The translations under genes were made by a program, and so were the position numbers. Positions 33,552 to 46,239 of a stretch of DNA of 64,000 nt are shown piece after piece. Location of the stretch: assembly GCF_000003815.2 (NCBI RefSeq), contig NC_049996.1, positions 15,229,637 through 15,293,636 of the forward strand, in the 5' to 3' direction. The notes beneath the pieces are model-generated. The model searched no databases and was not told where the DNA came from. It saw only the letters and a list, made by a program, of their open reading frames with translations. This DNA is from Branchiostoma floridae. Taxonomy: Eukaryota > Chordata > Leptocardii > Amphioxiformes > Branchiostomatidae. The stretch's first letter is position 1; each line of letters starts with the position of its first letter.

Positions 33552-34790
33552 GTGGGTTTTTCACATCTATCTTATCTGCGTTTTTGTTCTACAACACAAT
33601 ATCCACTGTACGAAGTGAGTAGTTGGTTTTGCAGTATTTTTGATTGTGTTTTATTTGTGACCCATTTCAAAGAATTGCAAATTGAAAATGCATATTCTCC
33701 TTGTTAGCGGTAACGCTAATGTAAGCACTTTTGCTTATCTATGCATAACTATTGGTTTTTGGTATTCCGTGTTTGCTAAAGGCAAATATATTTTTTGCGA
33801 CAGGTACTCTGAATATGATTAACAACATCAGATTTCGTTATCTTTCGGTGTTTTTATTAGAACTTCAAAGATGTCCGTGAATACAGAAGAAAAGTAATGT
33901 GTGCACATAAGCAAACACCAAATTGTTGATATTGCCCCAGCTGTACATTTTAAGTCAACAGATGTTTCGCTCAGACATATATGGTTCATTTGAGGTTACA
34001 CTATCAAACAGACGCACAGCAGTTAGATAGTCAAGCTGAGTACTGCCAATCACCGACTGCAGCGGCCGAGAAGAGTATTTGTTGAGTACTGGAAGAGAGC
34101 GGGTGCTTGATTCCAAATCTTATCCAGTTGCTTAAAGGCAACCTAAGCAATATTAGAGCTTTGAAGTATGCATTTCAAGTAACGCAGAAGAACAAGGAAA
34201 TCTTGGTTTTGACAGCTTTTTTAAGCGACTATATATTATGGATAAGACAATCATTTGCATCATTATTTCATACTTTAAGCAGTTATGCTAAGGATACAAT
34301 ATTGAATCTCATTCTGACTAATACATTACAATACACAATATTTATGTTTACATTCTATATCCTATATCATTGATTTTTGCTCCCCAAAAATTCTTCTATG
34401 TATCATTTTAAGCCATGTTTTAAGTTGGGTAGTCAGGGCTTATCCCACTAGTTATACGATGTTTAATAAAACCTACGCGTGCCTGTAAGACTACTTAATA
34501 TTCATACAGAAAAAGAAGTGACATTGAGACACAAAAACAAGATCCGTACATGACTGGCGCACCTGCATCCGTCACCTATAGAAAGTTGTTTTTAACGCAT
34601 GGAAGGCGAACCAACCCCGCTGTGTTTAATTACCGCTGAAATGTACAAGGCGAACACGTCAGTACCCCTACTGAGCGGCAGAGCAGTGGGGACCCACTAT
34701 GACCTGTACATGCATCAATTGTACAAATAGGATAACAGAGACTTAATTACATCCGTCAGAATGTTTTGAAGTGCGTGTGTGTATATATAC

Positions 34791-34796
<6 letters not shown>
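33552..34796. other. No gene recognised
   Basis: Mostly AT-rich sequence. An 88-residue plus-strand frame at 34107-34373 (NIRALKYAFQVTQKNKEI) has no recognisable family and is probably relic transposon or chance. Confidence 0.5.
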
Positions 34797-34887
<91 letters not shown>

Positions 34888-34888
34888 A
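34797..34888. repeat. (AT)n(TG)n microsatellite
   Basis: About 75 bp of at repeats followed by gtgtgtgtgtgtg. Confidence 0.95.
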
Positions 34889-35117
34889 TCGATTGTCTTG
34901 ATAAATACTTGGTAGGTGGGTAGGTCTTGACGAGACCTTAGAGCGATTAGAATTTCGGCACGTTTTTAAGATACTGCAGCGGAACTTCCGGGTTTCATAT
35001 CTGGAGTTCTGAACATTCCATGATCTTGATTTTTTTTAGTTGTCGGTGGTTGGTTCTATCACAGCCTGCTTGAAAATGCTATACGCACGACGATCGCACG
35101 ACCTATGTGACCGCGCC

Positions 35118-35345
35118 CTAACTTGTCGCCTTTTCGTCCGAGCGACCGCTTTTCTGTCCGAGTTTCCGAGCAGCTTTCCTCACTTGGTCCTCAGTTGAGT
35201 GAATTAGTGTCCCTTTGAGTGATTTCGGTATGTCTTTCTTGATAAAAGAATTCATCAAAGTGATATATATGCCATCATCAAGAAAGACACGGTCCGCGTT
35301 GTTGTTTGCTGGATGCCCGGGGCACTGGACAACTTTACAGATGAT
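35118..35345 (-). other. Open frame with a degraded tandem paralogue
   Basis: The minus-strand frame encodes VFLDDGIYITLMNSFIKKDI and then GTLIHSTEDQVRKAARKLGQ. A diverged, frameshifted copy lies about 1.08 kb away at 36180-36400 (minus), with pieces such as GTLIRSIKDRHVLRKLLGNS. Both copies are preceded by the same 'ccgcgccctaa.ttgt.gccttttcgtccgagcg' flank. One copy stays open over about 75 residues while the other is broken. No family recognised; it could be a gene fragment or a repeat-encoded relic. Confidence 0.4.
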
Positions 35346-35987
35346 TGGATTTTTTTGAGGCGCAAATTGAGAAAACACGGTCCACACAAAGTCGTTTTTG
35401 TCTGTTTCTAGCTACAACCGTGGGCAATGACGGAATGAGGGTTATGATACAGTCAAACCTGTCTATAGCGACCATTCCAAATGTGACCACTAAAGACAGG
35501 TGGCCCCCAAAGAGAGGTGGCTGAGAGAAAATGCTGACTGACCAGGAGCAATAAGTTATACAGATGTCAGTACACACTGATCTTTATTCGCATAAATATT
35601 GCACAGGTAAGTCATTGTTAGATATACAGTTGAAATGTTTATAAAGAAAACATAATTAAATACACTACAATGTTTATTCGTTGAATCAATCTTTCTATTA
35701 GACACTATAATGATTATTCGTCGTCATTTGTCTTTCAGAAAAGTTTGAATAAACAAGGTGTTCAGTAGACAGATAGATTCAACTTCTATTATTGAATTCT
35801 TTGAGTAAAATGCACAGACATGAAAAGTTTTCAACGACTCGACGAGGCAACTGTACCCATATTGTACAAGACAAATTGCTTTCAAATAGGTCACCTTATC
35901 ATCAAAGAGGGATTTGGTTTCCTTCAACTTGAAAAGCCTACAGACAGCTACCATAGCTCACTATGTTAACTGTATGTAATATGGATG

Positions 35988-36181
35988 TAAGGGCGTGGTC
36001 ACATAGGCCGAGCGACCGTCGCACTATCGCTAACTCGCATCTAGGAGGACAAAAATGTACGTCTCCTGCAAAGTTCAACTGCCTTAATACACAAGTGGCT
36101 ATTTTGGATCCATGTCGGTGGTTGGTTCTGTCCTTTGGCATCGAAGTCGTACGACGATCGCATGACTTGTGACCGCGCCCT
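35988..36181. mobile_element. Harbinger-like MITE with TAA flanks
   Basis: Ends gggcgtggtcacatagg and cttgtgaccgcgccc, each bordered by TAA. A TWA-type 3-bp duplication is the usual PIF/Harbinger signature. Interior shared with 24116-24303. Confidence 0.75.
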
Positions 36182-36429
36182 AAATTGTTGCCTTTTCGTC
36201 CGAGCGGCCGCTTTTCTATCCGAGTTTCCAAGCAGCTTTCGTAACACATGTCGGTCCTTAATTGAGCGAATCAATGTGCCTTCGGCATGTCTTTAATTTC
36301 TTGATAAACGAAAGTTGATATGTTCCATCACAAAGAGAGACACGGGTCCGTTGTTTGCTGGTGCCCAGGGCACTCCAATTACATGTAACGTTACTACATG
36401 ACAGCTTAATGCGCTTTGATGATTTGGAT

Positions 36430-36605
36430 TTTCTTTCAGGCAATGGACCGATCCTGTCGAACGCCATATCGAACAAATAGAACCCCCTATTCTGTTTCGA
36501 ACACCTCCGTCAAAAACTGCCACAGCGGGACAGAAATGGCTATTTTTGACGGAGGTGTTCGAAATAGAACCATGATCGAACAGGGGGCGGGGTTTTCACG
36601 TGTTC
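36430..36605. repeat. Foldback repeat ('ttcgaacacctccgtcaaaaa' arms)
   Basis: tttcgaacacctccgtcaaaaactgcc faces tttttgacggaggtgttcgaaatagaac, followed by atgatcgaacagggggcggggttt. One arm recurs at 20383-20440. Confidence 0.7.
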
Positions 36606-37160
36606 GGAGTGATGATATTACTTTGCCTGCCCTGCTCAAGCCTACCTTTAAAGCGTCCTTCACTTTGCATTACTTCCTTGATTTCCGTCAACGTGAATAG
36701 CCTTCAAATAGCTGCCATAGCATAGTAACGTTATGTAATTTGTATGTAATCTTTATGTAAGTTTATGTTTCTGTCCAGTCTTACCGATGTATGTTAGCAA
36801 TGGGAGCAATGGCTAGATCGCCAATCTTTACCCTTTTTATCTATACATACATGCGGCAAATGTACCGTTTCTTGTGATTTCATATGAGGCCATGTTGTTT
36901 TTATTATATTTTTTTTTGTATGGATGGCATCATCAGGCAACCCCATAACTGATGCGAGCGTGCGGATACAAGCTGCCTTCAGCATGAAATCTAAGCGGTC
37001 AGGAAGGTTCAACAAATGACTGAACACAAAGAATATTGTATGCCAAACAATAGATCCTTCATATTTGTTCTCTCACACCCTCTTTGACCTTGGAATATTT
37101 TTTGACATTGGTATACGTTTTCCGATATTTTTTTGCAATGCCAATGCAGCACACGGCATA

Positions 37161-37364
37161 TACTGTAAATACAGAAATGTTCGCGGTGGATCAAATTTCG
37201 CGGTTTTCGCGGTTACCACGAACTTAAAACCACCGCGAACATTTTTCTACTATGGTATTAGACTGCAGTCTATGGTGTTAACGCGAACTTAAATCCACCG
37301 CGAAAATTCTCTTTTCCCGCTACCGCGAAATTAAATCCCCTCGAACTTAAATGCATTTACAGTA
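37161..37364. mobile_element. TA-flanked MITE, intact copy (TACTGTAAATRCA ends)
   Basis: 204 bp from TACTGTAAATACAG to AATGCATTTACAGTA with repeated gttcgcggtgg / ccaccgcgaac arms. It serves as reference for the copies at 10384-11930, 33209, 45006 and 54630. Confidence 0.85.
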
Positions 37365-37379
37365 TTTGCTTATTTTGCT

Positions 37380-37770
37380 GCTACTTTGTTATTCCCGAAA
37401 GCAATTTCATCAGGTTAGTAGAATATAGGATACAGGGAATAAAGAGACTCTACACAACCAATGCTTTATTCTCACCGACGTTTCGGTGACCGTCTGTCAC
37501 CTTCTTCAGGGCAATTCTGACTGGTTCACATTGTATTACACTCCTTTACGTTTGGGACCGCATTGTAAATATGTGCATAAAGCTGTCTGTACATATGTAA
37601 CTACTTTTCGTCTTGTGACCGCATCTGAACTGTGAGCAGGGACACCTGTCCTGCAGTACAATGTGAACCAGTCAGAATAAGGATGTCTATCAGACACCTT
37701 CCTCCGGCGGTTTTCTAGCGCCGTTGGACGTCTCTATGTAGGAGAATGTCATTTTCTAAAAACAAAAAAA
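37380..37770. repeat. Composite repeat with 'caccgacgtttcggtgacc'
   Basis: gggaataaagagactctacacaaccaatgctttattctcaccgacgtttcggtgaccgtctgtcacc..cttcagggcaattctgactggttc occurs in reverse at 25495-25595. The second half, ccagtcagaata..gatgtctatcagacacc and gcgccgttggacgtctctatgtaggagaatg, resembles the right arm of the element at 48623-49095. Confidence 0.6.
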
Positions 37771-37844
37771 AACAAAACAATCAGTATCGTGTTACATGAT
37801 TAGGCATACGTTGAGCAACGTATTTTATTTGGGTACAGAAGAGT

Positions 37845-38400
37845 CAAATCAAGTCAAAGTTTATTGCACAACATTTGTAGAACGGGTACAATGTATGGCA
37901 AACTTAGGTAACGTTAGACGGTATAAGACAACTGTGATATGAGTAGTGGAATTATGCTAAGAAAGTAACAATAGATGAAAGTTATGCAATGTTCGAACAA
38001 AACACAATATGCAATGTGAAACAAATCCAGAATGTTGCTACAGACTATTTGCTAATAACATGTATCTAGTACACACTACATTCAGGCTCCATTTTATACA
38101 AACAATATGATTGAAAGGAGACACAGCGAGGATCATATCTTCTAGTATATACATTACTATGACAATGTATACAAAATTAAGTTGAAAGCATGAGGTTCCT
38201 TTTCTGCATGGATGTATATATGTATTGGCCTACGTAAACAGAAACAGTGTCGGGACATGACATAAGTACATGAAATAGCTCTTTGTTTGTCTTTGGTAAT
38301 GATTTGTACTTTATCGTCTGCATTAATTTAGCTCTTTCTTCTATGTAAGTGAAGATGACCAACGGATAAACTTTATGCAGATGAGGACCTTATTTGCATA
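37845..38400 (-). mobile_element. LINE 3' fragment, reverse orientation
   Basis: 3' tail tttattgcacaacatttgtagaacgggtacaatgtatggcaaactt near 37858-37905. Upstream on the minus strand is a frame with YKSLPKTNKELFHVLMSCPD, like the LINE C-terminal tails elsewhere here. Confidence 0.65.
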
Positions 38401-38599
38401 AGCGATGGGAAAATGTACATTCGTGGCGAAAATTGATGCACTACATGGCCTAATAGGGTCTGTGCGTGCGTCAGACATTACAGTAATGCAATGCAGTGCG
38501 TATCCCTGGTGCCCGGGGCAGCATCAAACTTTCTTTCTTGGGCTTGAAAGAATAAAAAGTCACGACAGGACCATGGCCTCCAACCTCCAGTCAGGGTCC

Positions 38600-39310
38600 C
38601 GTTTTTAATTGGTGTATAGCAAAATCAAAGTTCAGTTCAGTTCATCCTCATATGAGGTGCCATTAATAATGTCCGACCATGCATCCCTATCTAGCATGAC
38701 GACTAGCAAGTTGTAGTCCTTTAGACCGACCTCCTCCTCCAATACGCGCATTTAAACTCATCTTTTCGGTCGGCAGGCACACAAGCACTAGTTACTTGTT
38801 TGTTAGTAATCGGGCCGACATGTTTGACGCAAGGCTCCGCAAGGTCACCCATGCATTTGCTATGCGCTTGCTGTCGTCTGACAATGACATCATCCAATTG
38901 CTTGTTCACTCGGACGGCTTTCGCTTTAGTACATTCTGGCGACACTATGTAAATAATAGTTAATTAGTTGTAAGTGTAGTCTTTTTAACCTCTGTTCTGT
39001 GACTGTTTTTATGGGCCATGGGCCTGATTCAAACAAATAAACATAAATACTTTCTTAAGTGTCAGGTTCGGTCGTCCCCTTTTTCTCTTCGCGTCAGGTT
39101 CCCAGAGGAGAGCTTTGGCGCCCATCTCCTCATGGCGTGCTACATGGCTAGCTAGAGCCAGTCTTCTTTTCTGAATAGTTCTAGTGATCGGGGGAAATCC
39201 ATTGTACAGTTTTTTGTTTCCGATGAGATTCTGCCAGGGTACATTCAGAGCGTAACGAAGCAGACGGGTGTAGTTACCATCCAGTTTCTTGTACAGAAAT
39301 TAAAATTTTT
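38600..39310. other. No gene recognised
   Basis: A minus-strand frame at 38721-38945 has no recognisable family. The rest is non-coding as far as I can see. Confidence 0.45.
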
Positions 39311-39319
39311 TTGGTTAAT

Positions 39320-39505
39320 TTTTGACTATTAAGACGTAGGACTTTTCATCTGCCACTGCCTCCAAAGAAGAAGTCAAACCTCCCAGTAAAGAATGTAGAA
39401 TCATGCATATAGATAGCTGTATAGAATAGACACTTGTTACTTTTTACTGTCTGTACCCTTGCAATTAGCCTACGGGCATGGATTTTCAAATAAATAAATC
39501 GAACT
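39320..39505 (+). mobile_element. LINE 3' end
   Basis: gacttttcatctgccactgcctccaaagaagaagtcaaacc..ccagtaaagaa..gacacttgttactttttactgtctgta..gcaattagcctacgggcatgga matches in reverse the end of the LINE nested at 10567-11905. Confidence 0.75.
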
Positions 39506-40400
39506 GATTATTTGTGTTGTTAAATATAGAGGAGGAGGGCTTAGTATAAGCTGATTACGGTTTTCCCTTCCTCCTGCACCTGTAGTGTTTTTATGTATTC
39601 TTTTTCTGTATTCATGTATTTGTGCGAACAAACAAAAACAAAAACAAATTCATGACGTTCATAGTGGTGCCACTTTTGCAACTTTTCGACTAGATTTACT
39701 TCTACAGCTATAGTCATGGCTACCTCGCTAGTATCACTTTTACAAGTACAATCATCAGGCTACATCACGACATATGTTCCCATTTTGGAACCTGAAATCA
39801 GGCGAAAATTAAAGAAATTACCTGCTGTGGCCTTATATGGTGGTTTCCAAGTTGTGTCTTCAGAGCAATGACGCTGTCTTTTCTTTTGTGGTGTATCCTG
39901 ACAATAAAAGCAATTACTGCTTAACGAATCTGTCAAATCTTATCCTCCTTTTAGGCAAAATATTTGTTTTCAAAAATCGTAAGCATTCTTTGAATTTGCC
40001 TGCTTTCATATCCTATGTTTCATACTTTTATAAAATAGAAAAACTGTATTAACACAGGGGGAAGTGGGGAAACTTAAATAAATTATTTTCTGTTAGCACC
40101 GTATCTTAAATAAATGTATAGTAATGTTGTTGAGTGAATATGGGCAAAGGGGTTTAGGACTAACGTTAACTGTTGTTACTGGTTTTTGCTTTTATTTCGT
40201 GGTTTTTACATGTGCTTTGTTAAAGTATTTGTAGCTGCCATGCTTTCTTTTTGTTGTTTGTTTTGCAAAAGGTAATAAAGAATGATTAAAAAAAAATACT
40301 GCTTAACGAGTATTGCATACTAGCACATAGCCAGGGTACATTCGTCTGACAGAAGTATTTTCAAAGCAGGGATTCGGCACCGGCTGTTTTTGACTTGTTT
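39506..40400. other. No gene recognised
   Basis: AT-rich sequence with no recognisable gene, RNA or repeat structure. Confidence 0.5.
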
Positions 40401-40569
40401 GTGGGAGTTTTAGTCGTGCTTTCTTTTTGGTCCCATTCACAGCATGTGCGCATGCCCATATATGAAGATATCACAGCACAAAACGGCTACAAACACGCCA
40501 AAAACAGCGGGAGCCGAAACCCTGCTTGGAGTGTACATCAGACAGAACGTTTTTCTCTACGGATTCACC

Positions 40570-43500
40570 ATGGATCGGTTTTTGGTCTGTCTGTTCCCAG
40601 TTCTACTTTTCTGGTCCACACCAATAGGTAGGTTTGCGTTGGTCTTAATTTGTCGATCGAGCCATTCTTATACAGTAGAAGCCAGTTAATTGCACAACGG
40701 ATTAACGCACACTTCTGTTAACTGCACGGATTCCCCAAATCCCAAACCGGTGCGGTCCTGCTAGATAGCTTCGCATTATTGCACCATCCGGATGATTGCA
40801 CGAAATTTACTGGCAAATAGACCGTGCAATTAAGCGGCTTCTACTGTATTACTCAACACTGTTTAAGATCTGCATGGTAGCAATGTGCAAACTTGCTTCG
40901 TTGAACAATATCAGTGGTTCTGCATTATTCTCGATAACGCCTCTTGCAAATTGGGTTTAAATCGAGGACTACTAGGCAAAATCAGTGTGTAAATGTGGTT
41001 GGTCCAACATCATTCCTGATCGTGAGTCTGTAATACTTTTTGTGTATTTACACATATGCTAAAATTGATATACGTATTTTCATTATCTTTGTGTCTTGGT
41101 TTCCCGACCATCTTAAGTAGAAATGTTCAATTCACTGTCTCATAGCAGCTCGGCCGACGTCCGTGGGTCACTGGAAGCTACGCTTAAATTCAGCGAGGCA
41201 TCGGCAACGATTTTTGAACTTTTTATGAGATTTTGGATTGGTCTATCGCAAATTTCCTGTTGATATTATTCTTTTCAGTGTGCCCGTCCACCCCACTCAT
41301 GTCCTACATATTTCCCAAAACTGATAAGTTGATCCAAATGTTAGCTTTTGACCAGGTTAGTCGATTCTCGCTTTGTCCATGTCCAAGAGATGCTACCATC
41401 TTACGTGTTGGATAGACGTCACCCGAGCCCCGTCCAATTTATGCAGGGGCAGATTTTCAGCGAAAAATACAGCCAATGCTCGGGTGGTGTTGAAATTCGG
41501 CGAGATCTGATCGATCTACAAATTCAGCCTGCGTTCACATGAATGTCAAAACCGGCTGCATGTACAAGCTGCGTTAGACCAGAATGTAAGGTTTGATCCA
41601 CTCACACTGGATTGACCCTATGTACTGTTTTCGGTGCGAAGAGATATTTAACGTTTTCGAGATGTGTCTCTCTACAAACACGGCTTTCCGTTTCATCTGT
41701 CATGACGTCGCTGACAGAAGCTACATACTACCCATTTTCACCTGAGCAAGGACATCGGTCTTAAAGTGCCTTAAATTCCCCAATGGCGCGACACTTGAGG
41801 CTTCTAAGGATTCCAACCTTTAGATACTAGGTCAAAAACACTTACCACAAGAGCAACTTGCCATCTGAGATGGCATAACATTATCCTTTGTAATGCAAAA
41901 GATCAAGAAGGAGGTTTCTACATAGGAAAATGAGGTTATTGACTTTAGTGGCATTTACCCGGCTCTGATAATGAGGAAAGTGGCTGAGTTGTTGAGACGT
42001 CTCCCAAACCTTTAGATCCTAAGCCAACAACACTTACTACAGGAGCAAATTGCCATCTGAGATGGCATAACATTTTTCCTTTGGCTTTGTAATGCAAAAG
42101 ATCAAGAAGGAGGTTTCTACATAGAAGTAGCAGGTAAATGAGTTCCTCGAATCGGTGGTACTTACCTGGCCCTGACCCTGAGGATAATCGCTGAGGAGTT
42201 ATCGAGACGTCTCCCATGAAAGTCCCACTTTGCTTGCAATTATTTCATTTTATTGCTGTGATTACAAAATACACAAAAAGTATGTCTTCATCTCTGAAAT
42301 TCGTTGAGTGTCTTTCGAACCCCGCAGTGACGCAAGCTTGACGCAAGTGCAGTGAAAGTGCATCTTAACGGCACCGGAAACATACCTTTCATCCTCTCAA
42401 AGCTTAAGGCCAATCAATGAAATGAGGTGACTTGTTATCATGCCAGTAGGGTAATCCCTAGTTGGCCGGGTTACCAGAGTTGGTGGTGATACTGCGTCTT
42501 TAATCAAAGATCTACCGTACGAAGGTACTGAGTAAAACGCACGTAGCGTATCCAGGATAATCTCCAATGATGATTTATCAATGGCATCAGGCAGTATGAA
42601 AGCTGGCTAAGGAGAATGACCGGTCAAAGGGAGTCATCAGCCACTGGAAATCTGCTGTCAGTCCACCCCCCCCCCCATTAATAAGATTAATAAAACTTGA
42701 CCTATTCTGAGCTGCTGCTAAAGAATGACCTCTCCGATCGATTTGGTTTCCTGTGGCATGCCGCACTTGTGTGTGGAATGCCCTAAACTCATAAAGATAC
42801 TGTGCCTACATAAAGGCATTATATATCGAAGAACTTTATTGCACGACAATTGTACATGACACAATGTATGGCAACAACTATTACACAAAGTACAAAATAG
42901 AGGTATAGGATAATGCTTAACAACCTAGTTGACATAACAATAAGGGCTAACATAAATCATTGATATAGTATTGCAATGGAGTAGGCTAATCATTAGTACT
43001 AGTTTCGGTATTCTTTCTAATAGCAGAGCAGTCCTTGATATATTTGCCTATTTTTGAATTATGGGAAATCTGACATTTAAAGATATACACAAATCTGTTT
43101 CTAGCATCGAGTTTCTTGAAATCTGTTGTACTTGATTCGAGAAATATGAATAATTCATCACGTAACCTAGCGTATCTAGAACATCCCATTATAAAGTGAA
43201 ATTCATCTTCAATATGTTCATTATATATGTGCAACCCGTATATATAGAGGCTCAGCAGGACATGGCTTTTAACAAGCGGGATTTTGAAGAGTGGGAAAAT
43301 AGGGTTCTTGAATCACAACCAAAGTGTTCCGGTGGAGGAAAGTAACTTAAGAAATACGAAAAACGCTTTGAAAGAAAAGACCCCTACCTAAATATTGTTT
43401 AATTCAAGAACACTCTATGACCTACCAGCTATTCACATTTTTGACAGTTGTTGCAGACATTTAAGTTAAGGGCACCATTGCGTCGAAGATACAGAGACAG

Positions 43501-45571
43501 TTTACAATCAAGGGGCTGTACAGACAATATGGCTCGGAGCAAAGATTGACTAATATTACTTGCACCTTAGATGTTCTTTGAACAAAAACAGAATCGGTCT
43601 GGAACTCATTACCAGAGCACATAGTGACTCTCAGGGACAGACTCAAGTTCAAGACTACTGTTAACAACTTTTACGTGATATACGCAAGTTCCCTAAGGAC
43701 AGCTGATAACCCGAGGTTTGGGGTTCATTGCACGGGAAATAGAACTGGGTGGGTGGACGTGATTCATAAATATTCATACTCATGCCTGGAAGAACTATCA
43801 ATCAGTCTTTGAACATTGTACAACAATCGTAACGGGTACAAAGTATTGCAAGTTCTAGAGCAGCACATGTGTAAAACATCATGAGACTAATATCTTCGCA
43901 ATTGCTTATAAGAATAATAAAGAGTTCAAAGTACTTAAAGACAAATCACTATGCTACTTTATCTTGATACATTCAAACGTTGTTAAAAATATGGTCTTTT
44001 TGCAGTGAATATCCTACCCATGTTGGAAGCCCAACCAATGGCAGTGGTTCCTGCAGCAAGTCAGGATCACAAGAATGAAGACACTTCTCAGCCACCTGAC
44101 GATACCAACCAGACAGATCTTGGTGAGAAAGATTTATATCTCTAACATCATGTGTAATCTCCAAGCAGATCCTACGGTAGCATAAGATAGTGTCAAAAGC
44201 TGGCAGAGAAGTGAAGCCGGCCTAGGAGTGTGTTTGGCTACCAGAGGCTGATGACTCCATTTGGCCAGCTTTGATACTGTCTTATGTCACTGGTAGATCT
44301 GGCTGGAGATTACATTTTACTCCATCTTAGATCTTTTATCAAAAGCTCTTTGCTTAGTCCTTTTGTCCAAAACTGATATGAAAGTTTGCTTTAAAACATG
44401 GCTACCATGGTGATGTATGATTTAGTAGAATACAGCCAAGTAGTAATGATTTCTATATATTTGGCCAAAACTTCATTTTTGGACACGAAAATTGTCAACG
44501 AAAATTGGCTACATTTTTTAACAAGGAGCATAACAAGAAGGTCTGTGATACAGATCAATATGTATGGTTTGTCGGTGCGTATTTCTTTCCATGACCAAGA
44601 AACGGGATGGCTAATAAAGCATATTCTTACATGGCCTCCTTGCCCGGATGTCAGACTCCCGGTCAGATCTGATTAATATCTAGGCCCTGGAAACAGTCAC
44701 GCATCCGGGCTACAGGCATCTACAAATCATGAATGGGTCATTGAGTACAAACAATTGATGCCGCCAAAAATCCCACGGATCTGTCAGCAGAGTTATAAAG
44801 ATTTGTTAAGTATCCCAGCAATTTAATACGTTATTTATATGAACGACCAATCTACATCTTTTAATGACTTATCTAGGTTGTTCAAAACACAGTTGCCCCT
44901 GTATATGGTTTTAGACAGGCTTGATTATGCCTTGATTGGTCTTAAGCCGTCATTTTGTCTTGTATGGTGGCTGTCGAGAGTTGAATAGAAAAGTATCGTG
45001 GAAAGTACTTTGTAAATGCAGGAACTTTCGCGGTGTTTCTGTTTTCGCGGTTTTCGCGGTGGCACTTCACCGCGAACTTAAAACCGCCGCGAGCATTTTC
45101 CTTCTGTCGCATTTAAGCTACCGCGAACTCAAAACCATCGCGAACACTCCAAATTCCCGCTAACGCGAAATTAAATCCCTGCAAATTTAAATGCATTTAC
45201 AGTATTATTAGGAAGGCGGGGACATTCATGTATGTATCGTCTTGTACATGGAAAGGCTAGTTTGTAGGCTGTTAATATCAAAAATCATTAGTAGCCTAGG
45301 TAACACACCATTACTACCAGGCTCCTTCGACACTCGCTGTCTTGAACAATCATGGAAGCAAGTGTGAGGAGCCCCGGCCTTTGGGTTCTGGACCAAACAC
45401 TCGGCAGTAACGCCACACGACCCCTGTGCATCTTCGACTTGGATTGTATTATATACTAAATAATCTGAAATTATCATCATCTTTTAGGAGCACTTTCGAC
45501 AACAGCTGTGCCCGAATTTCTCTGCTGTGACCAAGGACTGGACCACTTCAACACTGTCAACTTCACACCCG
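40570..45571 (+). CDS. Putative secreted protein, partial model from leader exon
   Basis: Leader exon 40570-40627 encodes signal peptide MDRFLVCLFPVLLFWSTPI and ends in phase 1. Two later plus-strand segments behave as symmetric phase 1-1 exons with good borders. 44006-44122 encodes NILPMLEAQPMAVVPAASQD, then an acidic Thr/Pro stretch. 45488-45571 encodes GALSTTAVPEFLCCDQGLDH, then FNTVNFTP, with two adjacent cysteines. A further candidate at 41279-41355 (phase 1 in, 0 out; CPSTPLMSYIFPKTDK) would give a TGA if joined to 44006, so it is either alternative or false. No domain was recognised and the 3' end was not found. The joined model is inference. Confidence 0.35.
40672..40850. mobile_element. 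MITE with 'tacagtagaagc..gtgcaattaa' ends
   Basis: Left end tacagtagaagccagttaattgcac, right end gtgcaattaagcggcttctactgta, imperfect inverted repeats of about 25 bp bordered by TA. Lies 45 bp after the leader-exon donor. A diverged copy is at 23945-24115. Confidence 0.8.
41814..42212. repeat. Two-copy tandem duplication, unit about 190-210 bp
   Basis: tttagat.ctaagtc.aa.aacacttac.ac..gagcaa.ttgccatctgagatggcataacat, gatcaagaaggaggtttctacatag and ctgag..gtt.tcgagacgtctccca each occur twice. On the minus strand each unit carries a cag acceptor-like and a gtaa donor-like site around an open stretch (LGDVSTTQPLSSLSEPG in one), so a duplicated exon is possible but unproven. Confidence 0.7.
42835..43240 (-). 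mobile_element. LINE 3' fragment, reverse orientation
   Basis: Encodes IEDEFHFIMGCSRYARLRDE on the minus strand and ends with the shared tail (tttattgcacgacaattgta..acaatgtatggcaac). Close sister of 28640-29065. Confidence 0.8.
44155..44312. mobile_element. Foldback MITE, TAATCTCCAAGCAG family
   Basis: taatctccaagcagatccta left end and tagatctggctggagatta right end. The right arm has diverged and no duplication is visible. Lies 33 bp after the exon candidate ending at 44122. Confidence 0.75.
45006..45204. mobile_element. TA-flanked MITE (TACTKTAAATGCA family)
   Basis: Starts tactttgtaaatgcaggaac and ends aatttaaatgcatttacagta, with gttttcgcggttttcgcgg / accgcgaactt arms. Confidence 0.8.
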
Positions 45572-46239
45572 GTAGGTCGTTATACATACTGTCTGCTTCT
45601 ACCCAAAATTGACCATATTCAGTTAGTCGAAGTACTGCAGTTGTGCCGAGCATTTTAAAGGGTAATCTGTGTTACCTAGGGTACAGCAACAAAGAACTAC
45701 TTCTCACTGTGTTCTTCCCTTAGTTTTGTGGGCCTTTTTACTACAAACACGCATAAAAATCCACCGGGAACCAAAACCCAGCCAGAGGTATATATATCTA
45801 TCTATGTATATAATACTGATTTACTCTTACTGGAAAACATTCATGTAGATAAAACCATCCGCCCCACTTATGTTCTGCAAGTAATGAGGTGATACGACAA
45901 ATGAACGCAGTGTGCCTGCTACGTTACCAGTAAGCATGGAGAGGTCCGGGTCATTGACCGCATAATTGTGACAAATATACAACACTATCTGCGAGTTAAG
46001 AAGAAAGGAAAGAAAAAGAAGAGAGCTCAGATATCTCAAAGGGCAAGAAGAACCCATTCCATAACTTTGCTGTCAGCAAATGGCAAAGTATAGCTTCTAC
46101 CAGGCTCTATATAAGTAGTTGTTATACATGTAGACCTTACGAAAGCCGCTGTGCTTTTGTCGTGTCAATAAAGATTTGTATTGTATGTCGCCGGGAAAAT
46201 GGTAGAAATTGGCCAACTTGTTTGCGTACTCGTCTGGCA

